Source: Lutibacter sp. Hel_I_33_5 (GTDB lineage: Bacteria > Bacteroidota > Bacteroidia > Flavobacteriales > Flavobacteriaceae). Taken from it: DNA of 64,000 nucleotides. Below the pieces are notes generated by a model. The model saw only the letters and a program-made list of their open reading frames with translations. It was not told the origin of the DNA and ran no database searches. Numbering within the stretch: the first letter of the stretch is position 1; the number at the start of each line of letters is the position of its first letter. Both the position numbers and the translations under genes were made by a program. The stretch is from contig NZ_VISM01000001.1 in the NCBI RefSeq assembly GCF_007827455.1, forward strand, positions 806,001 to 870,000, read 5' to 3'. Below, one piece after another: positions 27,901-34,454 of the stretch.

Positions 27901-28579
27901 TCATTTTGAAGACCCAGAAGGAAATATCGTAAGTAATTCGTATCAAGTAGATGTTTCAAAAGGTGGGGATTATAAAGCTGTTGCAACCAATCCAGAAACA
28001 GGTTGTTTTATTGAAAAAGTAATTCATGTTTTAGAATCTAATGCTGCCTTTATTGCAGAAAAAGATATTACGGTAATTGAAGAAAAAAATAACAACTCCA
28101 TCATCATCAATATAAAGAATAACAATTTAGGCCCTGGCGATTATGAATTTTCTTTACTAAACAGAAAAGGAGAAATCGTAAGAGAATATCAAGATGAACC
28201 TGTTTTTGAAAATTTAAAAGGTGGTTTTTATACTATATTAATTAGAGATAAATACGGCTGTGATAATGAAGGAATTCCAACCAGTTTTGAAATTTCTGTG
28301 ATAGAACTACCCACTTTTTTCACACCAAATAACGACGGAGTCAACGATACATGGACAGTAAGAGGAGCAGATTCTACAACATTTCCTACTAGTGAAATTT
28401 ATATCTATAATCGATTCGGAAAAGTGATTAAAGAAATAAAATTAGATGGAAATGGTTGGGATGGAACGTTTAACGGTAAAGTTCTAGACTCTGGTGATTA
28501 TTGGGTTTCTGTTTATTTAGTTGATAAAAAAGGGAAAGTAAGAGATCATAAAAGTCATTTTTCCTTAATAAAAAATTAA
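18902..28579 (+). CDS. Giant 3225-residue modular secreted protein, T9SS type B sorting domain
   Basis: A paralogue of the preceding protein with the same plan but far more repeats. Signal peptide about 1-24; IgGFc-binding-like region to about 465; Ig-like segment; thrombospondin-3-like Ca2+ motifs at about 543-570 and 745-900; Ig-like segment; then about 19 modules of roughly 100 residues (22020-27800). Thirteen are canonical (CDD..DG, LESQT, ILG, VTYH, IYVRV, N-C) and six are of two variant types. The end has an Ig-like segment and the type B C-terminal domain (FFTPNNDGVNDTW, IYIYNRFGK, GWDGTFNG). Each module has one conserved Cys pair and an Asp-rich loop, suggesting disulphide-braced, Ca2+-binding stalk domains (inference). 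No PorP/SprF-type gene follows. Confidence 0.9.
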   Translation: MKNYNPPRIIIFLLLCICTNAAFSQLSKKHYIPPITNAEFGNANPEDHYLYISTPSANNITYTIKLLGQPPASNITGTISNSTPLRVDIGTGYSQLFQQSSQTSTVTNNKGYIIEAQEPIYVSVRARAGGTTQAGALVSKGLSGLGKTFRVGSYTNENPQTNYLNFVSVMATEDNTNVVFSDLPAGISIKNYAGTLPVNVTLNEGESYIVATNSSESVINRDGLVGALVTSDNPIVVNVGSANGSFHNGTGRDFGIDQIVDISQLGKEYVFVKGDGLDGWENILIVAHTDNTSISINGAATPTTTINAGDYYLIEGNNFNVNGNMYVKTSENVFAYQGIGATTSEANQGMFLVPAISCENRGNVDNIPSIDVIGSTNYDGGLSIVTNVNETVSINGQDISNFAAQGPFNVSGKPNYVTYKVTGLTGNISVESTGELYCAYFNRNGVATSGSFYSGFPSPPEINFNSGLASNLDCIPNITLEAQNIGLFDKLEWFYDDGTGFVLVGTNSNTYKPTQGGIYKLRGTVTCSNREFESPIVPVSVCPTDYDNDNIIDNLDVDIDNDGILNCDESLGDATLNFNNVNQPSLIFLSGNTDTTFVTSTTNKNGISTVSGDITGNFTTQIPPSLSSDVDYTLTFNKPSSVEIIQNPSVSHTIITGENFSYKVGSNSKNITLIDPDNILLVDTNFDGAYETGVTNYSAVEIRFVFNPTPNGTTPFKFVSTNIDNLTFKHQQSNFGATTEFASNIKLKCFAKDTDNDGIEDAYDLDADNDGIPDLIEHTGNIITLSGNDDNSDGLDNIFNSLTIADTDNDGVKDYLDLDADNDGIYDVFEANHNLPDTNLDGIIDNATNLVGINGLVNNLETNTDNGILNYSVNDTDSDNKINAAELDSDNDGCFDVIEAGFIDNDSDNYIGQFPLTTNSNGIVTNATDGYTIPSTNYINFAPITINTAFVDVTFCEGTNPVITIDTTADSYQWEVSPDNGTTWSSITNNSTYLGATTASLQISNLSLSLNNYKYRVIQERTGNSCNETSNVISLYVNPLPTITNEVTLKECDTDVDGQTSFNLFDASILISTNYVNETFIFYPTLVDAQANTNALTQVESSNFISANDKKVWVRAISNKGCFRIAQINLTVSVTNIPNTFSRTFTACDDFLDTNGNNNSNNSDADGISSFNFSSVTQEIITSLGVSSDQITIEYFQNFANATLEQNKITDINTYRNSSSPGTQNIYVRVNSKLDATCFYIGHHITLNVTTIPVAQQVNNIELCDDLTDGNANNGIVQSFNLESKTAIILGGQNPNQINVTYHQSKSDATLGVNALTSPYTNIVNYQQTIYVRATNTTTNCFNDKTTFNLIVTPVPVANPVNTIEVCDTNTDGFVDSINLDSQTNTILGNQSPTNHTVTYHLTQNDADVGTNQLSSPFTNTIKDLQTIYVRVRNNTTNCHTSTTTFNVDVKPLPIANPVSNIELCDTDTDGFVDTFNLESQTNTILGNQNINNFTVTYHANPLDSNTGSNSLSSPFTNTIKDQQSIYVRIKNNTTNCAIATTSFNVIVNPLPVLSTINNIEVCDDNKDGFVDVFNLESQTPILLSGQNAANFTVTYHLSTSNANTGTNALSSPFKNLIKDRQTIYARVTNKLNNCFSNVTSFDIIVNPLPIVNQLNDIEICDNNTDGFVDSFNLESQTTILLGSQDPNKFTVTYHLTQNDADIGNNQLSSPFTNTTKDKQPIYVRIRNNTTNCFTSSTTFNVVVKPLPIANSVGNIELCDTDIDGFVDAFNLESQTNTILGNQDPNNFTVTYHLNFQDADTGNNSLSSPFTNTTKDQQTIYVRVKNNTSNCVIATTSFNVIVNPLPVLSTINNIEVCDDDTDGFVDVFNLESQTPILLSGQNASNFTVTYHLSQSNANTGTNALSSPFKNLIKDRQTIYARVTNKLNNCFNNVTSFDIIVNPLPIVNQLNDIEICDNNTDGFVDSFNLESQTTILLGSQDPNNFTVTYHLTQNDADIGNNQLNSPFTNTTKDKQPIYVRIRNNTTNCITSSSTFNVIVKPLPVINENVDLMACDIDVDGTTGFNLLNAIPLISTNFINEEFKFYTSFTDLQLDNNVLTQQEIANYNATNTAKVWVKVISSTGCFNIAQINLIVSVTNIPSSFSRTFTMCDDYLDSNGDDNQNNNDNDGISTFNFRSVQQELLGILGGNQNQVVIQYYKNQEDAQNQQNAIIDISNYRNSSAPMLQNIFTRVNSTIDSSCFYIGSHITLEVNNIPSAKTLPNLEICDNLNDGNAINGIVQSIDLESLSTTILGTQNPTDFKVTYHLSPIDAKAGFNAITSPFTNTIKDQQKIFVRVTNNKTGCFNNHTSFDIIVNPIPIAFATEDIIICDDDFDGLIRDIDLEQQTPIILGTQNTANLSVTYHVSPSDAASGENPLKSPFSLTKKNQQTIFIRVSNNATGCFTNETSFKVIVNPLPVLSEDVKLTQCDIDIDGIAIFNLQEALPMLSKKYTIEKFTFHSTKNDADNNLNAFSLPKTLLYVGKNNEEIWVRAASEFNCISSTKITLKVSVTNIPNTYLKTFSECDDFDDEQKNNSNNDGITFFNFSSTTQEITTLLNVSTEDITIKYYRNYTDAETDKNHIINPSSYRNIGYPNTQNIYVRVTNTSNNSCIYFGHHITLKVNPSPTAQPVQNLEVCDNLSDIDATNGVVQNFDLESQTSNVLGNLNASDFTVTYHISELHANEGVKPLISPYTNANRDRQTIYVRVTNKLTGCFSSNTNFDLIVNPLPISNFVEDLQVCDDDFDGFAYNINLRLQTATILGSQSSNKISVRYFLSKKDAKNNENPILKAFDNTIAHRQTIYVSVTNLQTQCRAEIKDFDVIINKKPRINYLEEISTLVLCDDAFDGDPRNRLVQNIDLSVQLPELLAGNQNIEDYNITFYTNADDAFTGLNPLETAYANSKPQETIYARIQHKITGCFNSNASFRLIVYPLPELEVETPQVLCLNNPITNLRVVNPTEQYSYHFEDPEGNIVSNSYQVDVSKGGDYKAVATNPETGCFIEKVIHVLESNAAFIAEKDITVIEEKNNNSIIINIKNNNLGPGDYEFSLLNRKGEIVREYQDEPVFENLKGGFYTILIRDKYGCDNEGIPTSFEISVIELPTFFTPNNDGVNDTWTVRGADSTTFPTSEIYIYNRFGKVIKEIKLDGNGWDGTFNGKVLDSGDYWVSVYLVDKKGKVRDHKSHFSLIKN
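23257..24138 (+). repeat. 882-bp three-module repeat, copy 1
   Basis: Three consecutive modules (A, B, C; 294 codons) that recur in the same order immediately downstream at a constant offset of 882 bp. I checked the offset at three separate landmarks: 23261/24143, 23555/24437 and 23840/24722. Most differences seen between copies are single bases, often synonymous. Confidence 0.88.
24139..25020 (+). repeat. 882-bp three-module repeat, copy 2
   Basis: Second copy of the A-B-C module trio. Long runs are identical to copy 1, for example around the B-to-C junction (23830-23920 against 24712-24802). Similarity stops at 25020, where a variant module begins. Confidence 0.88.
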
Positions 28580-28609
28580 TATTTAGTTTTCTTTTTTGTT
28601 AATTGTTTG

Positions 28610-28645
28610 TACGGATATTTTTTTAGGAAAGTATCCGTATTTTTG
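28610..28645 (+). terminator. Hairpin between the giant gene and uvrB
   Basis: Eight bp of perfect inverted repeat, TACGGATA (28610-28617) and TATCCGTA (28632-28639), a 14-base loop, then a T run. It probably terminates the giant-gene transcript; it ends only a few bases before the uvrB ATG. Confidence 0.55.
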
Positions 28646-28650
28646 TAGAT

Positions 28651-30639
28651 ATGGATTTTAAACTTGTCTCAGAATTTTCACCAACAGGAGATCAACCAGA
28701 AGCAATAAAACAACTATCGGAAGGAATTTTATCACAAGAAATATTCCAAACATTATTAGGAGTTACAGGTTCTGGTAAAACATTTACGGTTGCAAATGTG
28801 GTGCAAAACATCAACCAACCTACCTTAGTTTTAGCACATAATAAAACTTTGGCAGCACAGTTATATTCTGAGTTTAAGCAGTTTTTTCCGCAAAATGCTG
28901 TAGAATATTTTGTTTCTTATTACGATTATTATCAACCCGAAGCCTATATACCCGTTTCTGGAACCTATATAGAAAAAGATTTATCAATTAATGAAGATAT
29001 TGAGCGTTTGCGATTAAGCACTACCTCTTCCCTACTTTCAGGTAGAAAAGATGTGTTGGTAGTTGCCTCAGTGTCATGTTTGTATGGTATCGGAAATCCT
29101 GTCGAATTCAAGAAAAATGTTATTCCAGTTGAAGTTGGTCAGCTAATTTCTAGAACCAAGTTTTTACATCAATTAGTAACTAGTTTATATTCTAGGTCTG
29201 ATATTGAAATTAAAAGCGGAACGTTTAAAGTAAAAGGTGATGTAGTTACTATTTTCCCTTCTTATGGCGATAATGGCTATCGTATTCATTTTTTTGGTGA
29301 TGAAATTGAAGAAATAGAATCCTTTGATATTGTGAATAATCAGGTAATAGAAAAGTTTGAAGAACTTACTATTTATCCAGCCAATTTGTTTGTAACCTCA
29401 CCAGATGTGTTACAAAACGCCATTCATCAGATACAAGAAGATATGATGAAACAGGTTGATTATTTTAAAGAAATTGGGAAACATTTAGAAGCAAAACGAT
29501 TAAAAGAACGTACAGAATTCGATTTAGAAATGATTCGAGAATTAGGCTACTGTTCTGGGATTGAAAACTACTCTCGTTACTTAGACGGACGAGAAGCTGG
29601 CACAAGACCGTTCTGTTTATTAGATTATTTTCCAGAGGATTATTTAATGATTATTGACGAGAGTCATGTTACCATTCCACAGACACACGCCATGTACGGG
29701 GGCGATAGAAGTAGAAAAGAAAACTTAGTAGAATATGGTTTTAGATTACCAGCAGCGATGGACAATCGTCCACTAAAGTTTGAAGAATTTGAAGCCATTC
29801 AAAATCAAACCATATTTGTATCAGCAACACCAGCAGATTACGAATTACAAAAAACAGAAGGTGTATTTGTAGAGCAAGTCATTCGTCCAACAGGATTATT
29901 AGACCCAGAAATAGAAATTAGACCTAGTTTAAATCAAATTGATGATTTAATTGAAGAAATACAAGTTAGAGTAGAAAAAGACGAGCGTACTTTAGTAACA
30001 ACACTTACTAAAAGAATGGCGGAAGAATTGACAAAATACTTAAGCCGAGTTTCTATACGCTGTCGATATATTCATTCTGATGTTGACACTTTAGAACGTG
30101 TAGAAATTATGCAAGACTTGCGTAAAGGATTGTTTGATGTGTTGATTGGTGTAAATTTACTAAGAGAAGGGTTAGATTTACCAGAAGTTTCTTTAGTCGC
30201 AATTTTAGATGCAGATAAAGAAGGCTTTTTACGCTCACATCGTTCACTTACACAAACAATTGGTAGAGCCGCAAGAAATGTAAATGGAATTGCCATTATG
30301 TATGCTGATAAAATTACCAACAGCATGCAAAAAACCATGGACGAAACCGACCGTAGACGTGAAAAACAAATCGCATATAATACTGCAAACAATATCACCC
30401 CTACTCAGATTAATAAAAAAATTGACGATTCTTTGTCTAAATCTACCGTGTCTAGTTATCATTATGATGGTGCTGCACAAAAAGCCGCAGAACAAGAATT
30501 AGAATACCTAACTAAACCAGAAATAGAAAAACGTATTAGAGAAAAACGTAAACACATGGAAGCTGCGGCAAAAGCCTTAGATTTTATTGTTGCTGCTCAA
30601 CTGCGTGATGAAATTAAAGTTTTAAAAGAGAAATTATAA
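28651..30639 (+). CDS. uvrB: Excinuclease ABC subunit B
   Basis: The damage-verification helicase-like subunit of nucleotide excision repair, working with UvrA and UvrC. The 662-residue length is normal. The Walker A GVTGSGKT is at 37-44; the YYDYYQPEAYIP segment is the beta-hairpin that probes DNA; the Walker B (IIDESH) and helicase motif VI (QTIGRAARN) are present. The C-terminal UVR domain (about 622-657) for UvrC contact is intact. No uvrA or uvrC is nearby. A small ORF pattern on the opposite strand inside it is a shadow. Confidence 0.98.
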   Translation: MDFKLVSEFSPTGDQPEAIKQLSEGILSQEIFQTLLGVTGSGKTFTVANVVQNINQPTLVLAHNKTLAAQLYSEFKQFFPQNAVEYFVSYYDYYQPEAYIPVSGTYIEKDLSINEDIERLRLSTTSSLLSGRKDVLVVASVSCLYGIGNPVEFKKNVIPVEVGQLISRTKFLHQLVTSLYSRSDIEIKSGTFKVKGDVVTIFPSYGDNGYRIHFFGDEIEEIESFDIVNNQVIEKFEELTIYPANLFVTSPDVLQNAIHQIQEDMMKQVDYFKEIGKHLEAKRLKERTEFDLEMIRELGYCSGIENYSRYLDGREAGTRPFCLLDYFPEDYLMIIDESHVTIPQTHAMYGGDRSRKENLVEYGFRLPAAMDNRPLKFEEFEAIQNQTIFVSATPADYELQKTEGVFVEQVIRPTGLLDPEIEIRPSLNQIDDLIEEIQVRVEKDERTLVTTLTKRMAEELTKYLSRVSIRCRYIHSDVDTLERVEIMQDLRKGLFDVLIGVNLLREGLDLPEVSLVAILDADKEGFLRSHRSLTQTIGRAARNVNGIAIMYADKITNSMQKTMDETDRRREKQIAYNTANNITPTQINKKIDDSLSKSTVSSYHYDGAAQKAAEQELEYLTKPEIEKRIREKRKHMEAAAKALDFIVAAQLRDEIKVLKEKL

Positions 30640-30752
30640 AAAACTAATTCAATATTTTAAAATAAATATATTTATAATAAAAGTATTAGATTACTAAATT
30701 ATTTACATACTCTTAGTCTATTACTAAAGTTATAATAAAAAAACATTAAAAA

Positions 30753-31595
30753 ATGTTACTAAATTTATATTCTAAAAAAATAAAATTGAAAATAATTTTA
30801 TTAATATTTTTTTGCTCAGCAAAATCAATATTACTTTCTCAAAGTAAAAAAATAATTTATGTTGACGAAAATTATGAGTTTGTTAACTTTTCAAAATATA
30901 AAAAGAAATTTAATTCTGAGTTATTTGAAGTAGTAATTTTATCGAATGACACAGCAACTTTTAAAAAATTAAAATTTAAAGAATTCCTAGGTAGAATTGG
31001 TGGTTCTAAAAAAAGTCAGTTAAATAAACTATTATCAAAAAGATATAGTGTTGACACTAATAAAGTATGGTTATTCCACTTTTTAGATTCGGTTCCCAAT
31101 ATTAAAAAAATGCCTAACAAATCAAGAATTAAATGCCTTGATTCTACAATTTCTTGGTTATATACAAATAAAGGAAAAAGAAAAAAACTTATTACTTCAA
31201 ATAGAAATGGTGGTAAGAAAAACATGGTTAAACATAGATGCATAAAACACAAACATTTAATTAGCTTAAAAGATTATATTAAAAAAATAAATGATGAAAA
31301 TAAAAATATTAACAAAAATACTGAATTAATTCACCTCTATAAATTAAATAAAGGTTTTCCAAAAAATCAATTAAATACATATAATTATTTTGAAGATAAA
31401 ACTTCTATTTTAAGTAACATTTTTAATGATGGAATCAAATCTTTTAAAACAATTATTATCTATCCTGATGGCAATTATTATACTTCAAATTTTAATTCAA
31501 ATCACTTTAATAAAGAAAAAAAACTCACACGAAAAAAAACATACAAAAGATATAAAAGACAATGGAATAAAAAATTAGCAAGTGTAAATAAGTAA
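30753..31595 (+). CDS. Lys/Asn-rich secreted protein of unknown function
   Basis: A 280-residue protein I do not recognise. The N-terminal hydrophobic stretch (about residues 13-29) preceded by lysines looks like a signal peptide ending near the LLSQ segment. The rest is strikingly rich in Lys and Asn, with basic runs (KGKRKKL, RKKTYKRYKRQ) and no Cys-based or enzymatic motif I can name. Base composition looks even more AT-rich than its neighbours, which could mean acquisition or weak constraint. It stands alone between uvrB and a convergent gene. Whether it is expressed cannot be told. Confidence 0.6.
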   Translation: MLLNLYSKKIKLKIILLIFFCSAKSILLSQSKKIIYVDENYEFVNFSKYKKKFNSELFEVVILSNDTATFKKLKFKEFLGRIGGSKKSQLNKLLSKRYSVDTNKVWLFHFLDSVPNIKKMPNKSRIKCLDSTISWLYTNKGKRKKLITSNRNGGKKNMVKHRCIKHKHLISLKDYIKKINDENKNINKNTELIHLYKLNKGFPKNQLNTYNYFEDKTSILSNIFNDGIKSFKTIIIYPDGNYYTSNFNSNHFNKEKKLTRKKTYKRYKRQWNKKLASVNK

Positions 31596-31632
31596 ACTTT
31601 AGTTAACATTATTTAAATTTTAAAAAATCAAC

Positions 31633-32196
31633 TTACTCTTCACTTCCCCAAGGAGCACTTGGAGTTTCTATCTCTTTTGATAAGTCAAATTTTACAGAAA
31701 AGAATCTATCAGTAGCAACTCTTCTTAAATTATAAGCGAAAGATGTTTTATCTAAGGTAATCCACCAAACATTATTAGAAGCATATGGAATTAAACTTGC
31801 GGTGTGTTGATCTGCTGGAAAAAACTGAATAGCAGCTAAACCAGTATTTGGGTTAGAGCCACCATATTGTGTAATTTTATCTTCCGAACCATCTTTGTGC
31901 CGATGATCATGTTTTAACTGAATTAATTTTTCATCACTCATAGTAAAAACCCATGTACGGGATTTATCTTCTCCAACAAAAAACGGAATTCTAATTGTGT
32001 TCTCTTTACAAGAACGAACATGCATTACTAATTTTTTACCTGTAAATCCATCTCCTTCTTTTGCACCTTCAATTATTTTTCCTTCATATGCTTTTCCACA
32101 ATGACTTTTTAATGAATCCCAAAACAATACTGAATTAGGTGTTTCTTGGGCAATTAGTTGTAATGGAAATAAAATTAGTAGTAAAAGTTTCTTCAT
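31633..32196 (-). CDS. Conserved secreted protein of unknown function
   Basis: A 187-residue predicted exported protein. The signal peptide MKKLLLLILFPLQLIAQ ends at about residue 17. The mature part has a GKAYEGKI start, a Cys in VRSCKEN, a HDHRHKDG histidine-rich stretch and an FFPADQHT segment. The balanced sequence suggests a folded beta-rich domain. I cannot assign a function; the His/Asp cluster might bind a metal, which is a guess. I chose the ATG at 32196 because it gives a clean signal peptide, against a start 27 bases upstream. Confidence 0.7.
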   Translation of the reverse strand: MKKLLLLILFPLQLIAQETPNSVLFWDSLKSHCGKAYEGKIIEGAKEGDGFTGKKLVMHVRSCKENTIRIPFFVGEDKSRTWVFTMSDEKLIQLKHDHRHKDGSEDKITQYGGSNPNTGLAAIQFFPADQHTASLIPYASNNVWWITLDKTSFAYNLRRVATDRFFSVKFDLSKEIETPSAPWGSEE

Positions 32197-32342
32197 AATT
32201 AAATAAATATTAGTGCTTAACAATATAATTCAAAAAATCAATACTAAAGATTAGGAAAGTATAAAATTATAGAAAAACTACATGATGAAATCATTTATTC
32301 AAAAAATTATATATTTAACAACTAAACGAAAAACTCTTGCAA

Positions 32343-32996
32343 ATGAAAATTTTAAAGAAAACAAAATCAATTTATCAACTTCTATTTTTAGTATCAATTA
32401 GTCTCATACTAGCGTCTTGTTCATCTAAAGATAAAAAAGCATATAAGAAAGAGGTTGTCATTGCAGATTCACTTTTCAAAAATAATGAATTTGAAATAGC
32501 AAAAATTTATTATGAGAACGCTTTAAAAGTAAATAAAAGTGATTCGCATGCTAAAAATCAACTTTTAAAAGCTGAAGAATTAATTGCAATTAAGCAAAAC
32601 AATAAATATGATGATTTAATAAAACAAGCTGATACTTTACTTGAAAATAAAGAATATGAAAAAGCAAAAAAAATATATTTAGAAGCTTCAAAAATAAAAT
32701 CAAACGAAAACAATCTGACTGAAAAAATTAATTCTATCACAAAGATATTAGACATTAAAAATTCTAAACCCTATCATGTAATTGTTGGTAGTTACGAAAT
32801 AGAATCTAACGCCTATGCTTTACAAAGAAAACTAAAAAAACAAAATACTGAAAGTACAGTGTTTAAGAGTCATCAAAATAACCATTTAGTTAGTATTAAA
32901 TCGTTTAATACACTAAACCAAGCGTATAATCATTTATACCAAATGGAAGAAGAATATGATTTTAATCCAGAAACATGGGTTTATAAAATGAAGTAA
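32343..32996 (+). CDS. Lipoprotein with TPR-like and SPOR-like regions
   Basis: A 217-residue predicted lipoprotein. The start at ATG 32343 gives a signal peptide ending in the lipobox LASC, followed by SSKDKKAYKK. The middle (about 35-130) contains two TPR-like helical pairs (LFKNNEFEIAKIYYENAL and LLENKEYEKAKKIYLEA). The last 75 residues resemble a SPOR domain (YHVIVGSYEIESNAYALQRK), a fold that binds denuded peptidoglycan. That combination would suit a periplasmic, cell-envelope-associated protein. The SPOR assignment is by pattern and not certain. Confidence 0.65.
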   Translation: MKILKKTKSIYQLLFLVSISLILASCSSKDKKAYKKEVVIADSLFKNNEFEIAKIYYENALKVNKSDSHAKNQLLKAEELIAIKQNNKYDDLIKQADTLLENKEYEKAKKIYLEASKIKSNENNLTEKINSITKILDIKNSKPYHVIVGSYEIESNAYALQRKLKKQNTESTVFKSHQNNHLVSIKSFNTLNQAYNHLYQMEEEYDFNPETWVYKMK

Positions 32997-33065
32997 TTAT
33001 TAATTCACATATAAAAAAGAAATACTTTTGAACTTAACTTATTTTTGAAAAACTTTATTAATTCT

Positions 33066-33866
33066 CTAAAAACGATTATCACCATCTAATATATCTCCAA
33101 TTCCACCTAAGATACTGCCTTCTCCTCTACCACCTTTTCCAGTTCTTGGCGCCATAGACAATACTCTTCCTGCTAATCTACTAAAAGGTAATGATTGTAC
33201 AAACACAGTTCCAGGACCTCGTAAAGTAGCAAAGAACATTCCTTCACCTCCAAAAACAGTGTTTTTTATACCACCGACAAACTCAATATCATAATCTACT
33301 TCTTTTGTAAATCCTACAATACAACCGGTATCAACTTTTAAAACTTCTCCAGGTTGTAACACTTTTTTAGCTATAGTTCCTCCAGCATGGATAAAACTCA
33401 TTCCATCTCCCTCTAACTTTTGCATGATAAACCCTTCTCCGCCGAACAAACCTCTACCCAATCGTTTAGAAAACTCTATTCCAATTGAAACTCCTTTTGC
33501 AGCACATAAAAACGCATCTTTCTGGCAAATAAATTTACCTCCAAATTCGGTTAAATCGATTGGAATAATTTTTCCAGGATAGGGTGATGCAAATGATATT
33601 TGTTTTTTTCCTTGTCCGTTATTTGTAAAAACGGTCATGAATAAACTTTCACCCGTTAGTATTCTTTTTCCTGCTGAAAATATCTTCCCCAACAATCCTT
33701 TTTCTTGATTTGAACCATCGCCCAAAATAGTATTCATTTTCATCTGATCATCCATCATCATAAATGTTCCAGACTCTGCTACTACTCCTTCTTGAGGATC
33801 TAATTCTATTTCTACATATTGCATTTCTTCGCCAAAAATGCGGTAATCTATTTCGTGTGCGTTCAT
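33066..33866 (-). CDS. AIM24 / TIGR00266 family protein
   Basis: A 266-residue protein of the AIM24-like (TIGR00266) family: a Gly-rich beta-helical fold with [51 protein letters not shown] and the C-terminal [18 protein letters not shown]. Family members are widespread in bacteria and yeast mitochondria with no defined bacterial biochemistry. It is the last gene of the minus-strand run after guaA, LysM and DUF4442, separated by 108 bp, so it may have its own promoter. The Gly/Arg-rich tail is typical. Confidence 0.88.
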   Translation of the reverse strand: MNAHEIDYRIFGEEMQYVEIELDPQEGVVAESGTFMMMDDQMKMNTILGDGSNQEKGLLGKIFSAGKRILTGESLFMTVFTNNGQGKKQISFASPYPGKIIPIDLTEFGGKFICQKDAFLCAAKGVSIGIEFSKRLGRGLFGGEGFIMQKLEGDGMSFIHAGGTIAKKVLQPGEVLKVDTGCIVGFTKEVDYDIEFVGGIKNTVFGGEGMFFATLRGPGTVFVQSLPFSRLAGRVLSMAPRTGKGGRGEGSILGGIGDILDGDNRF

Positions 33867-33974
33867 ATGGTTAGGTGTTAGGTGAAATTAAAAATCTCTT
33901 ACTACTTCATTCTATAAATTAGTAGCCTGTATTATAAAATTGTTACATTTTTAAATTATAAAAATTAAAACAAA

Positions 33975-34430
33975 TCAATTCTTAACTTTAACACTCCATT
34001 GAAAAGAGAATTTAGAAACGATAATTCCTTCTTCATTTTTTCCTTCCGAAGTTAAAACGAGAACTTGTCCATCACCAGTTTCAATAGATTTCTGTATTGC
34101 TTCTCTAATATCATTTCCGTCTTTACAAATAAAGGTAATTCTACCTGTAGCTTTTTTGAAAAAATCTGCTTCTTGATGTGTTACCAACATCGAAACTTTT
34201 CTTTTAGAATCGTGAATTGCTTTCATAACTAAAAGACCAGTCGGTAACTCCGCAGCCATTCCTTGTGCAGCCCAAAACATCGATTTAAAAGGATTTTGAT
34301 TCATCCATCTATGCTTAATAGTCACAACAACTTCTGAATCTGTAATTGATTTTACGCGTACACCGCCAAAGAAGGCTAACGGTAATTTTATAATATTAAA
34401 TAAGTTTACTTTTCTTGGTGTGAATTTCAT
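33975..34430 (-). CDS. DUF4442 hotdog-like protein
   Basis: A 151-residue protein of the DUF4442 family, related to hotdog-fold thioesterases. Recognisable parts are KHRWMNQNPFKSMFWAAQGMAAELPTG, where the central helix of the fold lies, and the paired C-terminal strands (GDGQVLVLTSEG and GIIVSKFSFQWSVK). Substrate unknown. It starts 24 bp after the LysM lipoprotein stop, so it is likely in the guaA operon. The ATG at 34430 is preferred to one 18 bases upstream, because the latter adds residues lacking family likeness. Confidence 0.8.
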   Translation of the reverse strand: MKFTPRKVNLFNIIKLPLAFFGGVRVKSITDSEVVVTIKHRWMNQNPFKSMFWAAQGMAAELPTGLLVMKAIHDSKRKVSMLVTHQEADFFKKATGRITFICKDGNDIREAIQKSIETGDGQVLVLTSEGKNEEGIIVSKFSFQWSVKVKN

Positions 34431-34454
34431 ACTCTTAAAAATAAACAAATTATA

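Noticed and set aside
28638..28645. TATTTTTG promoter box before uvrB
   Set aside because: It lies only five bases before the ATG, so transcription would start within or after the start codon, and no TTG sits at the right distance. It is better read as the T tract of the hairpin.
30072..30502. Several overlapping open frames inside uvrB on both strands
   Set aside because: All lie within the conserved helicase part of uvrB and show no family likeness.
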